Shown piece after piece: positions 16,161 to 24,190 of a DNA stretch of 34,583 nucleotides. Within the stretch, counting starts at the first letter, position 1. Each line of letters opens with the position of its first letter. A program made the position numbers and the translations under genes. The notes under the pieces are model-generated. The model was not told the origin of the DNA, made no database searches, and saw only the letters and a list, made by a program, of their open reading frames with translations. Origin of the DNA: Thermoflexus sp040289485 (GTDB taxonomy: Bacteria > Chloroflexota > Anaerolineae > Thermoflexales > Thermoflexaceae); NCBI RefSeq assembly GCF_040289485.1, contig NZ_PSLG01000019.1, forward strand, positions 1 to 34,583, read 5' to 3'.

Positions 16161-16981
16161 AGCAGCCCGGCCCCACCCCCGGGACGTCGGCCGCCACTCG
16201 GGATTTCCTCTGGCCCCACCTGAAGGCGGTCCCCGCCTTCCGGGCCCTGCTCCGGGCCGTCGAAGCCCGGTTCTATCAAGGCCTGGACATGCCGGAGCCG
16301 GTGCTGGACCTGGGGTGCGGGGACGGCCACTTCGCCACGGTGGCCTTCTCGGGCAAGGCCCTGGTGGGTCTGGATCCCGAGTGGCTGGCCCTGAAGGAGG
16401 CGGTGGCCCGCCGGGCCTATCGGTGGGTGGTCCAGGCCGACGGCGCCCGCATGCCCTTCCCGACGGCCTTCTTCGGCACCGTGGTTAGCAATTCCGTCCT
16501 GGAGCACATCCCCGCCGTCGAGGCCGTCCTTGAGGAAGTGGCGCGGGTGCTGCGGCCCGGCGGGGTTTTCGTCTTCTGCTCTCCCAGCGACCGCTTCGCC
16601 GCCTCCCTTTCTGTCTACCGATTGCTGCGCCGCCTGGGCGCCCGGCGGTGGGCGGAGGCCTACGGCCGGCTGTTCAACCGGATCTCCCGCCACCACCACT
16701 GCGATCCCCCGGCGGCCTGGGCGGCCCGCCTGGAGGCAGTCGGCCTGCGGCCGGTCTGCTGGTGGTCCTACTTCTCCCCAGGGGCGATGGCCCTGCTGGA
16801 GTGGGGCCATCTGTATGGGTTGCCCGCGCTGTTCTGGAAGAAAGTGACCGGCCGCTGGATCGTGGGGCCGTGGACGTGGAGCCTGTGGCCGGTGGAGCGG
16901 ATCCTGCGTCCCTTCTACGAGGCCCCGTTGTGCGAGGCCGGCGCCTATTTCTTTATGATCGCCGTGCGGGAGGGGGGATGA
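16154..16981 (+). CDS. Class I SAM-dependent methyltransferase
   Basis: 275 residues from ATG 16154, which overlaps the recJ stop. VLDLGCGDGHFATVAF (about residue 53) is motif I; QADGARMPFPTAFFGTVVSNSVLEHIPAVEAVLEEVARVLRPGGVFVF covers the acidic loop and motifs II-III, as in Methyltransf_11. The C-terminal third is rich in aromatic residues (WWSYFSPGAMALLEWGHLYG..WIVGPWTWSLWPVERIL), suggesting membrane contact or a lipid-linked or isoprenoid substrate. The next gene is a membrane glycosyltransferase, started at the overlapping ATGA, so a role in a lipid-linked glycan is plausible. The substrate is not known. Confidence 0.85.
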   Translation: MLKQPGPTPGTSAATRDFLWPHLKAVPAFRALLRAVEARFYQGLDMPEPVLDLGCGDGHFATVAFSGKALVGLDPEWLALKEAVARRAYRWVVQADGARMPFPTAFFGTVVSNSVLEHIPAVEAVLEEVARVLRPGGVFVFCSPSDRFAASLSVYRLLRRLGARRWAEAYGRLFNRISRHHHCDPPAAWAARLEAVGLRPVCWWSYFSPGAMALLEWGHLYGLPALFWKKVTGRWIVGPWTWSLWPVERILRPFYEAPLCEAGAYFFMIAVREGG

Positions 16982-18948
16982 GGCCGCGGTGGATGGCCCT
17001 GGCGGCCGTCGGGGCTGCCGTCCTGCTGGCCTTCGCGGGGCAGCAGCGGCTGGATGCCAGCCCACGCGAGGCCCCGGACCCGGTGGGGTGGGCGCTTTAT
17101 GCGGGGGCGTTGGCCCTGCTGGCCTGGGGGCTGCTTCGGGATCCGGCCGTGCTGGAGGCGCCGGTGCCTGTGGCCTCACCCCCACCGTCCGCCCAAGGCG
17201 GGCGCTGGGGGGCGTTGGCCCTCAGCCTCGCCTGCACGGTCCTGGCCTTTCTGGCTGCAGGGGGCAACCGCTTCCGCCTGCCCGGGGTGGTCGCGGGGGC
17301 CCTGGCGGTGGTCGCGTGGTGGGTTGCCTGGTGGAACGAGCCAGCCCCGCGGAGGCCGAGGGAAGGCCTGCGGCTGCGGGCGTGGCACGGGGTGGCCCTC
17401 GCCCTGCTGGTCCTGGGGGTGGGGTTCCGCTACTGGGACCTGTGGAACCTTCCCCTGGACGTCAACAGCGACCACGCCGAGAAACTGTTGGACGTCCGGG
17501 ACATCTTGAACGGGGAATACCGGATCTTCTTCCCCCGCAACACCGGCCGAGAGGCCTTTCAGTTCTATCTGGCGGCGGCCACCGTCCGCCTCTTTGGGAT
17601 GCCGTTGCACAAGTTCACCTTGCAGGTGGGCACGGCCCTGATCGGCGTGCTGCTGCTGCCTGCCCTTTACTTGCTGGGCGCGGCCCTCTGGGGGCGGCAC
17701 GGCGGCCTGTGGACCATGTTCCTGGGTGCCATCGCCAGTTGGGCGGTGATCCCAGCCCGCGTGGGCCTGCGCTATCCATTCCTGCCCACCTTTGCTGCTT
17801 GGTCGCTGGCCTTCCTGATCCGGGGGCTGCGCTCGGGGCGGCGGGTCGATTTCCTGTGGATGGGGTTCTTCCTCGGGGTCGGGTGGTATGGGTATTCGCC
17901 GTTCCGGGGGATGCTGGCTGCCCTCCCCGCCGCCTTCGGGGTTGTGTGGCTGCTCCGCAAGGGCTGGGCGACCCCCGCAGGCCGCCGCCTCGGGCTCGAT
18001 TTCGCCATCGGGATGGGGACGGCCGTGCCGGTGCTGGCCCCCATGCTGCGCTTCATCGTGGACTTCCCGGAGGTCTTCTTCTACCGCCTGATGACCCGGA
18101 TCTCCACATGGGAGCAGCCCATCCCGGGGGATCCCCTCCGGATCCTGATCGACAACGTCCGCCGGGCGTTGCTGATGTTCCACTGGATCGGGGACGAGGT
18201 CTACGTGGCGACGATCCCCGGCCGCCCGATGCTGGATCCGCTGATGGGCGGGCTGCTGGTGCTGGGCGGGCTGGGGGCATTGCTGTGGATGCTCCGTCGC
18301 CGGGATCCGGTGCCGACCGCGGTGCTGGCCGCCGGCTTCGCGATGCTCTTCCCCTCCGCTTACAACCTCGCTTTCCCCCGCGAGAACCCCAGCGCCGTCC
18401 GTGCCGCTGGGGCCCTCCCCGCGGTCCTGGCCCTCATCGCCGTGGTCCCCACCCTGTGGACCGCCCGCTGGGGCGCTCTGGGGCGCGGGCGTTGGGTCGG
18501 CTGGGGGATGGCGGCCCTCCTGGCGGGAGCGCTGCTCTGGCTCAACGCGGAGCGGATCTTCCGGACCTACGCCGAAAGTTACTGCCACGCCGTCCTCAAC
18601 GCCTCGGACGCGGCGGAGATCGTGCGAGGTTTCTACGCCCTCGGGGGGCCGCGGACCAACGCCTTCTACGTGGCCTATCCCTACTGGTTCGACTCACGGC
18701 TGATCGGCATGTGGCTGGGAGATCTGGACTGGCCCTACACCGTCTGGCACGAGGACCTCCCGCGGGCGCTGGAGGGCCACCGGCATCTCCCCGGCCCCAA
18801 ACTCTATCTGGTCCACCCGGACGACGACGCCTCGTTGGCCGCCCTGCAGGCCGCCTATCCGGAGGGCTGGTGGACCCTCCGCCCGCGCTCCCGTTGCGTG
18901 GGGCTGGGCATCCGGGTCTTCTTCGCGCCGTCCCTTGTCCGGCCATAG
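16978..18948 (+). CDS. Large integral-membrane GT-C-type glycosyltransferase
   Basis: 656 residues from ATG 16978, which overlaps the upstream stop. More than ten hydrophobic segments fill residues 1-560. After the fourth, YWDLWNLPLDVNSDHAEKLLDVRDI is the first large loop, where GT39/ArnT-like enzymes keep their catalytic acidic residue. GREAFQFYLAAATVRLFGMPLHKFTL replaces the usual HPPLY block. The C-terminal about 100 residues are soluble and probably extracytoplasmic (FYVAYPYWFDSRLIGMWLGDLDWPY). The promoter of rplI lies over its 3' end. Acceptor and donor are unknown. It could be a distant oligosaccharide-transfer or arabinosyl-transfer type enzyme; I am sure only of the GT-C class. Confidence 0.8.
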   Translation: MRPRWMALAAVGAAVLLAFAGQQRLDASPREAPDPVGWALYAGALALLAWGLLRDPAVLEAPVPVASPPPSAQGGRWGALALSLACTVLAFLAAGGNRFRLPGVVAGALAVVAWWVAWWNEPAPRRPREGLRLRAWHGVALALLVLGVGFRYWDLWNLPLDVNSDHAEKLLDVRDILNGEYRIFFPRNTGREAFQFYLAAATVRLFGMPLHKFTLQVGTALIGVLLLPALYLLGAALWGRHGGLWTMFLGAIASWAVIPARVGLRYPFLPTFAAWSLAFLIRGLRSGRRVDFLWMGFFLGVGWYGYSPFRGMLAALPAAFGVVWLLRKGWATPAGRRLGLDFAIGMGTAVPVLAPMLRFIVDFPEVFFYRLMTRISTWEQPIPGDPLRILIDNVRRALLMFHWIGDEVYVATIPGRPMLDPLMGGLLVLGGLGALLWMLRRRDPVPTAVLAAGFAMLFPSAYNLAFPRENPSAVRAAGALPAVLALIAVVPTLWTARWGALGRGRWVGWGMAALLAGALLWLNAERIFRTYAESYCHAVLNASDAAEIVRGFYALGGPRTNAFYVAYPYWFDSRLIGMWLGDLDWPYTVWHEDLPRALEGHRHLPGPKLYLVHPDDDASLAALQAAYPEGWWTLRPRSRCVGLGIRVFFAPSLVRP

Positions 18949-18963
18949 CGCCCCTGCTAAGAT
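18935..18963 (+). promoter_or_regulatory. Promoter of rplI-rodZ-rimO
   Basis: TTGTCC (18935-18940), 17-base spacer, TAAGAT (18958-18963). The -35 is inside the last codons of the upstream gene. Confidence 0.6.
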
Positions 18964-19010
18964 ACCTCTTTGAGGGAATCCCAGTTCCAGCGCACGGGAG
19001 CGATCCGCCG

Positions 19011-19460
19011 ATGAAGGTGGTGCTATTGCGGGATGTGCCGAACCTGGGGCGGGCCGGCGAGGTGAAGGAGGTGGCCGACGGCTACGCCCGGAATTACCTG
19101 ATCCCGAAGGGCCTGGCCGTGCCGGCCACCGAGGGCCTGATCCGCCACGCGGCCGAAACCCGCCAGGCGGCTGAGCAGCGCCGGGTCCGCCAACTGACCT
19201 CGGCCCGGGAGAAGGCTGCCCGTCTCGAAGGAGCCGTGGTGACGGTTCAGGCGCGGGCCGGGCAGGGGGACCGCCTCTACGGCTCGGTCACGGCCCAGCA
19301 GATCGCCGAGGCCATCGCCCGGCAATTGGGGGTGGAGGTCGACCGACGACGCATCGAACTGGAGGCCCCCATCCGGACCCTCGGGACACATCCGGTGCGG
19401 GTCCGGCTGGGGCCGGAGATCACCGCCCGGGTACAGGTGGTGGTGGAGCGGGAGGCCTGA
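19011..19460 (+). CDS. rplI: 50S ribosomal protein bL9
   Basis: 149 residues, normal length. bL9 binds 23S rRNA near the L1 stalk. The N-terminal domain shows MKVVLLRDVPNLGRAGEVKEVADGYARNYLIPKGLA, the family signature. A long helix linker runs over residues 45-75 (charged, RHAAETRQAAEQRRVRQL). The C-terminal domain carries DRLYGSVTAQQIAEAI and IRTLGTHPVRVRLGPEI. GGGAG lies 12 bases before the ATG. It is two bases from the rodZ-like start, which suggests coupled translation. rpsF, ssb and rpsR, frequent partners of rplI, are not here. Confidence 0.96.
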   Translation: MKVVLLRDVPNLGRAGEVKEVADGYARNYLIPKGLAVPATEGLIRHAAETRQAAEQRRVRQLTSAREKAARLEGAVVTVQARAGQGDRLYGSVTAQQIAEAIARQLGVEVDRRRIELEAPIRTLGTHPVRVRLGPEITARVQVVVEREA

Positions 19461-19462
19461 AG

Positions 19463-20194
19463 GTGTCCATCGGCGAGCGGCTGCGGGCGGCCCGGGAGGC
19501 CCGAGGGCTTTCCCTGGAGGAGGCCGCTGAGCAAACCCGTATCAAGCGGGTCTATCTGGAGGCCCTGGAGAGCGAGGCCTTCGCCGCCTTTCCCAGCCCG
19601 GCCCACGCGCGGGGGTTCTTGCGGCGGTATGCCCGGTGGCTGGGGCTGGACGAGGCGGCGTTACTGGCGGAATGGGACGGTCTGTTGGCGGCCGTGCCCC
19701 CGCCCCGGCCAGCCCGCATGCCTTCGATGTTCCAGCTCCCCCGGATCCCGACCCGGCCGGCCTTTCCTGGATGGCGCCTGGCCAGCCTGGGCCTCGCCTT
19801 CGCTCTGGCCCTCGTTCTCATCGGTCTGGCCTGGGCGCATGGGCTCCCCCGCCTTGGGACCCCACCGCCCGGCCCGACCCTTACCCGGTCTCTTCCGTCC
19901 GCCGGGGCGGGGCCGACCCTGTCGCCCGTCGGGCCTGCCCCAGGGCTTCGGCTGGAGGCGGAGGCGCAAGAACATGTTTGGGTTCGGATCCTGGCCGACG
20001 GCCAGGTCGTCTATCAGGGCCTGTTGCGGCCAGGCGAGGTTCGGACCTGGGAGGCCCGGGAGATCATCCAACTGGACACCGGGAACGCCGCCGCCCTGCA
20101 GGTCTCGGTCAACGGCCTGCCCCAGGGCCCGCTGGGCGGGCGGGGGGAGATCGTTCGGAAAACATGGCGGGCGCCGGCCGCTGCCTCCCCGTGA
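19463..20194 (+). CDS. rodZ: RodZ-like membrane protein with N-terminal helix-turn-helix
   Basis: 243 residues from GTG 19463 (GGGAGG upstream). Residues 1-75 form a HTH_25-type fold: IGERLRAAREARGLSLEEAAEQTRIKRVYLEALE, then PSPAHARGFLRRYARWLGLD. One transmembrane segment lies at about residues 108-130 (LASLGLAFALALVLIGLAWA). A proline-rich linker precedes a DUF4115 domain (LRLEAEAQEHVWVRILADGQVVYQGLLRPGEVRTWEAREIIQLDTGNAAAL). RodZ links the membrane to MreB and sets rod shape; no mre gene is in the window. A rodZ-like gene followed by rimO is an arrangement I have seen in other bacteria. The stop overlaps a GTG that could also start rimO. Confidence 0.85.
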   Translation: MSIGERLRAAREARGLSLEEAAEQTRIKRVYLEALESEAFAAFPSPAHARGFLRRYARWLGLDEAALLAEWDGLLAAVPPPRPARMPSMFQLPRIPTRPAFPGWRLASLGLAFALALVLIGLAWAHGLPRLGTPPPGPTLTRSLPSAGAGPTLSPVGPAPGLRLEAEAQEHVWVRILADGQVVYQGLLRPGEVRTWEAREIIQLDTGNAAALQVSVNGLPQGPLGGRGEIVRKTWRAPAAASP

Positions 20195-20229
20195 CCGGCC
20201 GCGTCCCGGATCCTTATCGGAGTGCACGG

Positions 20230-21621
20230 ATGGCCGTCGAGCGAGGCAAGCGTTATCACTTGATCACACTGGGCTGCGCCAAGAACGCCGTGGATTCCGC
20301 CAGCATGGCCCAGTTGCTGGAGGGGGCCGGCTATCGAAGCGTGGACCGGCCGGGCCGGGCCGATGTGTTGATCGTCAACACATGCGGGTTCATCGAGGCC
20401 GCCCGTCAGGAATCCCTGCGGGTCCTGCGGGAACTGGCGGCTCGCAAGAAGAAAGGACAGCTCCTGATCGCCGCCGGCTGCCTGGCCCAGCGCTGGGGCG
20501 CACGCCTGGTCCAGGAGGTCCCGGGCATCGACGGCGTCATCGGCACCCGACGCTGGATGGACATCCTGGAGTTCCTCGAGCGCCTGCGGGGACGCATGGC
20601 CCCCGAGCCCCTTTACCACATCCCGGAGGACGGCCCCATCCGCCGTGAGGAAAAGGGGGTGCTGCGGGCGGCCGTGCAGGGGGCTAGCGCATATCTGAAG
20701 ATCGCCGACGGCTGCCGCCGGCCCTGCGCCTTCTGCGCCATCCCGCTGATCAAGGGGCCCGCCGTCAGCCGTCCCCCCGAGGTGATCTGGGCAGAGGCCC
20801 GTCGCCTGGTGGACCAGGGCGTCCGCGAGCTGATCCTGATCGCCCAGGACACCACCGATTACGGCCACGACCTGGGCCTGCGGGACGGCCTCCCCATGCT
20901 GATCGAGGGGCTGGTCCAGCGCGTCCCGGAGGTCCGGTGGATCCGGATCATGTATGCCTATCCCGGCGCCGTCTCCGATCGCCTGATTGAGGTGATGGCC
21001 CGCTATCCCCAGGTGGCCCACTACCTGGATCTTCCTCTTCAGCACGGGCACCCGGCGGTGTTGCGCCGCATGCGCCGGCCCTCGAACATCGATTGGGTCT
21101 ACCGCACGGTGGAGAAACTCCGCCGGGCGATGCCGGACATCGCCCTGCGCACCACCTTCATCGTGGGCTACCCCGGCGAGACGGAGGAGGAGTTCGAGGC
21201 GTTGCTTCGCTTCGTCCAGGACCTGGAGTTCGATCGAGTGGGCGCTTTCACCTACTCTTACGAGCTGGGCACCCCCTCGGCGGAGCAGCCAGGTCACCTG
21301 CCGGAGCCCGTCAAGCAGGAGCGCTACGAGCGCCTGATGGCCGTCCAGCAGCCGATCTCTCTACGCAAGAACCAGGCCCTGGTCGGCCGGGTGCTGGACG
21401 TGCTCATCGAAGGGGTGGGGGATGGCCTGAGCGTGGGGCGGACCTATCGGGACGCCCCGGAGATCGACGGGCTGGTGCTGATCGAAGGGGAATGGCCGGT
21501 GGGCCAGTTCCTGCCCGTCCGCATCACCGGCGCGCTGACCTACGACCTCATCGGGGTGGTGGAGCCCAGCGCCGCCCCCCAGCCTCTCCCTCCGGCGCCG
21601 ATCGCCGCGCAGAGGCCCTGA
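20230..21621 (+). CDS. rimO: Ribosomal protein uS12 methylthiotransferase RimO
   Basis: 463 residues from ATG 20230 (CGGAG seven bases upstream). GTG 20191, overlapping the upstream stop, is an in-frame alternative without a ribosome site. RimO adds a methylthio group to an aspartate of ribosomal protein S12. The first iron-sulfur cluster uses Cys16 (LGCAKN), Cys52 (NTCGFI) and Cys84 (AAGCLAQ). The radical SAM cluster is C162-RRP-C166-AF-C169. LILIAQDTTDYGHDL and LDLPLQHGHPAVLRRMRRP are RimO-type blocks that separate it from MiaB. The C-terminal TRAM domain begins near residue 375. The genes around it fit a ribosome/translation cluster with rplI. Confidence 0.95.
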   Translation: MAVERGKRYHLITLGCAKNAVDSASMAQLLEGAGYRSVDRPGRADVLIVNTCGFIEAARQESLRVLRELAARKKKGQLLIAAGCLAQRWGARLVQEVPGIDGVIGTRRWMDILEFLERLRGRMAPEPLYHIPEDGPIRREEKGVLRAAVQGASAYLKIADGCRRPCAFCAIPLIKGPAVSRPPEVIWAEARRLVDQGVRELILIAQDTTDYGHDLGLRDGLPMLIEGLVQRVPEVRWIRIMYAYPGAVSDRLIEVMARYPQVAHYLDLPLQHGHPAVLRRMRRPSNIDWVYRTVEKLRRAMPDIALRTTFIVGYPGETEEEFEALLRFVQDLEFDRVGAFTYSYELGTPSAEQPGHLPEPVKQERYERLMAVQQPISLRKNQALVGRVLDVLIEGVGDGLSVGRTYRDAPEIDGLVLIEGEWPVGQFLPVRITGALTYDLIGVVEPSAAPQPLPPAPIAAQRP

Positions 21622-21651
21622 GGTCGGCTCGATCCTCCCCGCAGCCGGTTG

Positions 21652-21681
21652 TTGCCGCTTTTTCCCCTTCCGCATTAAACT
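21652..21681 (+). promoter_or_regulatory. Promoter of the HAD nucleotidase gene
   Basis: TTGCCG (21652-21657), 18-base spacer, TAAACT (21676-21681). A small CCCC-GTC-GGGG hairpin follows in the leader (21688-21699 region). Confidence 0.55.
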
Positions 21682-21721
21682 GAATATCCCCGTCGGGGGA
21701 GAACGGCGCGGTGGGAAGGCC

Positions 21722-22393
21722 ATGGGCGGCCGGCGGCTGCGCTATCTCATCTTCGATCTGGACGACACCCTGTATCCCCGCGGCTCAGGGTTGATGGACC
21801 GCATCAGCGAGCGGATCGGCCGCTACATGGTCGAACGCCTGGGCTTCTCCCCGGAGGAGGCCGAGGCGCTGCGGCGCCGGTATTACGCCCAGTATGGCAC
21901 CACCCTGCGGGGCCTGCTGGAGGAGCACGCCATCGACCCCGAGGATTACCTCGCCTACGTCCACGACGTGCCGTTGGAGCCCCACATCGCGCCGAACCCG
22001 GCGCTGGACCGGATGCTGGGCCGTCTGCCCCTCATCAAGGTGATCTTCACCAACGCCAGCGAGGAACACGCCCGGCGCGTCCTCGAGCGCCTGGGGGTGG
22101 CCCGGCATTTCCCCATCATCCTCGACGTGCGCCGGGTGGACTTCTACAACAAGCCGGACCCCGAGGCGTATCGGCGGATCCTGCGCCACCTGAAGGCCCA
22201 GGGCCCGGAGTGCGTCTTCGTGGATGACTCCGCTCGCAACCTCCATCCGGCCCGGGCGCTGGGGATGATCACCATCCAGGTGGATGGGGATCCGGACGAC
22301 GGGGTGGACTTCCACGTTCCGGACATCCTGAGCGTGGAGCCGGTGATCTGGCGTCTGCTCCGGGAGCGGGATGGCCATCGGCGATCGCCTTGA
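21722..22393 (+). CDS. HAD-family pyrimidine 5'-nucleotidase-like phosphatase
   Basis: 223 residues. HAD motif I is YLIFDLDDTLYPRGSG (nucleophile Asp and second Asp). The cap helix region reads ERIGRYMVERLGFSPEEAEALRRRYYAQYGTTLRGL. Motif II is KVIFTNASEEHARRVLERLG, motif III NKPDPEAYRRIL, and motif IV ECVFVDDSARNLHPARALGM. The overall pattern, with the DDTLYP and YGTTLRGL blocks, matches the Sdt1/YjjG-like pyrimidine 5'-nucleotidases. It should remove phosphate from nucleotides or related phosphates in the cytoplasm. It has its own promoter and converges with the SDR gene 14 bases away. Confidence 0.88.
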   Translation: MGGRRLRYLIFDLDDTLYPRGSGLMDRISERIGRYMVERLGFSPEEAEALRRRYYAQYGTTLRGLLEEHAIDPEDYLAYVHDVPLEPHIAPNPALDRMLGRLPLIKVIFTNASEEHARRVLERLGVARHFPIILDVRRVDFYNKPDPEAYRRILRHLKAQGPECVFVDDSARNLHPARALGMITIQVDGDPDDGVDFHVPDILSVEPVIWRLLRERDGHRRSP

Positions 22394-22423
22394 GGGCCCG
22401 CGACCTCTCAGGGCGCTGGGCCC
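22394..22423. terminator. GC hairpin between convergent genes (HAD/SDR)
   Basis: GGGCCCGCG and CGCTGGGCCC pair with one bulged base and an 11-base loop. It starts at the base after the HAD stop and runs into the SDR 3' end. No T-run on either strand, so termination is inferred. Confidence 0.4.
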
Positions 22424-23259
22424 TGGGGGGCACTCCCTGATCCCTCCGCCGCGCGGCGGCGGGCTTCCTCCAGGTGGCGGAGCCAGGCCCGGCCCTGGCG
22501 GGTGGCCCCCCAATCCACCAGGCGTGGGAAGGCCTGGTGGATCCAGATGGCCGGGAGATAGCGGGCGGGGACGACGATCTCGGGGACGGGCCGGCGCAGG
22601 GCCCGCCAGATGGCGCGGGCCACCGCCTCGGGGGCCAGCCCCCCCGGCACCTTGCCGGGATCCACCTCCAGGCCGCTGGCGGCCCGGCCGAACTCGGTGC
22701 GCACCGGCCCCGGGCTGATCACCGTGACGTGGATCCCATACGGGCGCAGCTCCCGGCGCAGCCCCTCGCTGAACCCCACCACGGCGAACTTCGTGGCGGA
22801 GTAGACGGTGAGGGGGGGCGTGGCGATGTGGCCAGCTACCGAAGCCACGTTGAGGATGTGGCCGTGCCCCACGGCCTGCATGCGGGGGATGACCAGCCGG
22901 GTGAGGTCGATCATGGCCAGCACGTTCACCGTGAACATCCGCTCGATGACCTCCCAGGGGGTCTCGGTCACCAGGCCGTAATAGCCGAAGCCGGCGTTGT
23001 TGATCAGGATCTCCACTGGCCCCCACCAGGCCTCCACCGCCTCAACAACCCTCCGGCGCGCCGCCGGATCGGCCAGATCGGCGGGAAGGGCCATGGCCTC
23101 GCCGCCGTCCCGGCGGATCTCCTGCTCAAGAGCGGCCAGCCGATCCTGCCGCCGCGCGACCAGGGCCACCCGCATTCCGTGACGGGCCAGCAGGTGGGCC
23201 GTGGCCGCCCCGATCCCACTGCTGGCCCCGGTGATCAGCACCACCGATCCCGCACGCAT
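22408..23259 (-). CDS. Short-chain dehydrogenase/reductase
   Basis: 283 residues. Classical SDR: VVLITGASSGIGAATAHLLARHG (NAD(P) loop), VALVARRQDRL (an Arg after beta-2 suggests NADPH), LINNAGFGYYG, catalytic Ser in ILNVASVAGH, YSATK (Tyr and Lys), and VISPGPVRTEF. The C-terminal tail is long, with helix-forming PEIVVPARYLPAIWIHQAFPRLVDWG, as in SDRs of the DltE/YqjQ kind. Such enzymes reduce or oxidise a range of alcohols and ketones; the substrate is not determinable. AAGGAGG precedes the ATG. A promoter is at 23295-23323. Confidence 0.9.
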   Translation of the reverse strand: MRAGSVVLITGASSGIGAATAHLLARHGMRVALVARRQDRLAALEQEIRRDGGEAMALPADLADPAARRRVVEAVEAWWGPVEILINNAGFGYYGLVTETPWEVIERMFTVNVLAMIDLTRLVIPRMQAVGHGHILNVASVAGHIATPPLTVYSATKFAVVGFSEGLRRELRPYGIHVTVISPGPVRTEFGRAASGLEVDPGKVPGGLAPEAVARAIWRALRRPVPEIVVPARYLPAIWIHQAFPRLVDWGATRQGRAWLRHLEEARRRAAEGSGSAPQGPAP

Positions 23260-23294
23260 CGGATCGCCCTCCTTCGATCGGTGGATCGGTTTGG

Positions 23295-23323
23295 AGTATA
23301 TTGCATAATCCCTGGATCTGGAA
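23295..23323 (-). promoter_or_regulatory. Promoter of the SDR gene
   Basis: -10 TATACT (23295-23300) with a 17-base spacer to a weak -35 TTCCAG (23318-23323), in an AT-rich island that stands out from the GC-rich background. Confidence 0.5.
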
Positions 23324-23451
23324 GGACCGGCCGGGCGTGCTGATTTTCAAAGCGAATCTCCTGTTCGCTGCGATCCCAGCGGTTCATGACCCCCCTATCC
23401 GGACGCGCTGGGTCTACGGAACGCCATCGGATCGCCTCGGGGAGGGAAGCG

Positions 23452-24186
23452 CTATCCCTTGCCCGGACCGGCGTCCAGCACGGCCGTGGGGAGGTCTTTC
23501 CCTGCGGCGGCCAGGGCCTCGAGGTCCGGTGCCTCCAGATAGAGGGGGCGCACCGCCCGCGGGAGCAGCCATGCCTCCCAGATCCGAAGGCGGCTCTCCG
23601 GGTCGAAGCGGCCTTCCTGTTCCTGGTACACTGCCATCCAGGGGCGGCCCTGTTGTTCCGCTTGGCGCACGAGGGCTTCAAAGACGCCACGGGCCTTGTC
23701 CGCCAGAGTGGCCCAGGCCCAGGCGGCGGCCCACGCCGTGGCCTCCGCCGGCGCCCGGACGCGGACGGCGGGACCTAGCCGGAGCAGCACGCCGTCGGTG
23801 CAGCGAAGGGGCTCGGGGCCCAGGAGATACAGTTCCACAGCCTCCAGGTCCAGGTCCCGCACCCAACCGCTCACGGGCCTCCCCTCCGGCGTCTCCCCCT
23901 CCCATTCCGCCCGCGGCTCTTCGTAGCCGAAGCGCAGCAGCCAGGGCAGCGCCCATGGCTCCCGCACCCACCGGCCCCGTTCGGTGAGGATCCGGCGGGG
24001 GATCACCCGGCGAGGCCCCGTCCATTCGGGGAAGGCGAAGGCCAGCGAACGGTCCGCGGCGGCCAGGATCGGCTCGCCCTGTCGCCGCAGGGTCTCCGCC
24101 AGCCCCTCCAGGGAGAAGGGCGGGGTGGCTCCCCACAGCAGGACCCGTCCCGCCCGTCGGCTGACCAGGCCGGAGAGCTCGCCCAT
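23452..24186 (-). CDS. Hypothetical protein downstream of mdh
   Basis: 244 residues with no family I recognise. It is soluble, with no signal peptide, and rich in Trp, Arg, Glu and Leu. It begins GELSGLVSRRAGRVLLWGATPPFSLEGLAETLRR and has a central VSGWVRDLDLEAVELYLLGPEPLRCTDGVLLRLGPAV. An alanine/tryptophan-rich helix follows (EATAWAAAWAWATLADKARGVFEALVRQAE). Third codon positions are strongly G/C and it starts four bases after the mdh stop, so it is very probably translated with mdh. The 192 bases downstream of it, up to the SDR start, hold only the SDR promoter. Confidence 0.7.
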   Translation of the reverse strand: MGELSGLVSRRAGRVLLWGATPPFSLEGLAETLRRQGEPILAAADRSLAFAFPEWTGPRRVIPRRILTERGRWVREPWALPWLLRFGYEEPRAEWEGETPEGRPVSGWVRDLDLEAVELYLLGPEPLRCTDGVLLRLGPAVRVRAPAEATAWAAAWAWATLADKARGVFEALVRQAEQQGRPWMAVYQEQEGRFDPESRLRIWEAWLLPRAVRPLYLEAPDLEALAAAGKDLPTAVLDAGPGKG

Positions 24187-24190
24187 CGCC

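Noticed and set aside
21688..21699. CCCC-GTC-GGGG hairpin as a riboswitch or terminator
   Set aside because: Only four pairs, no T-run and no conserved core; too small to call.
23352..23370. Inverted repeat AGCGAA-N7-TTCGCT near the SDR promoter, considered as another LexA site
   Set aside because: Spacing differs from the GAAC-N4-GTTC form and the half-sites do not match; left as a weak repeat only.
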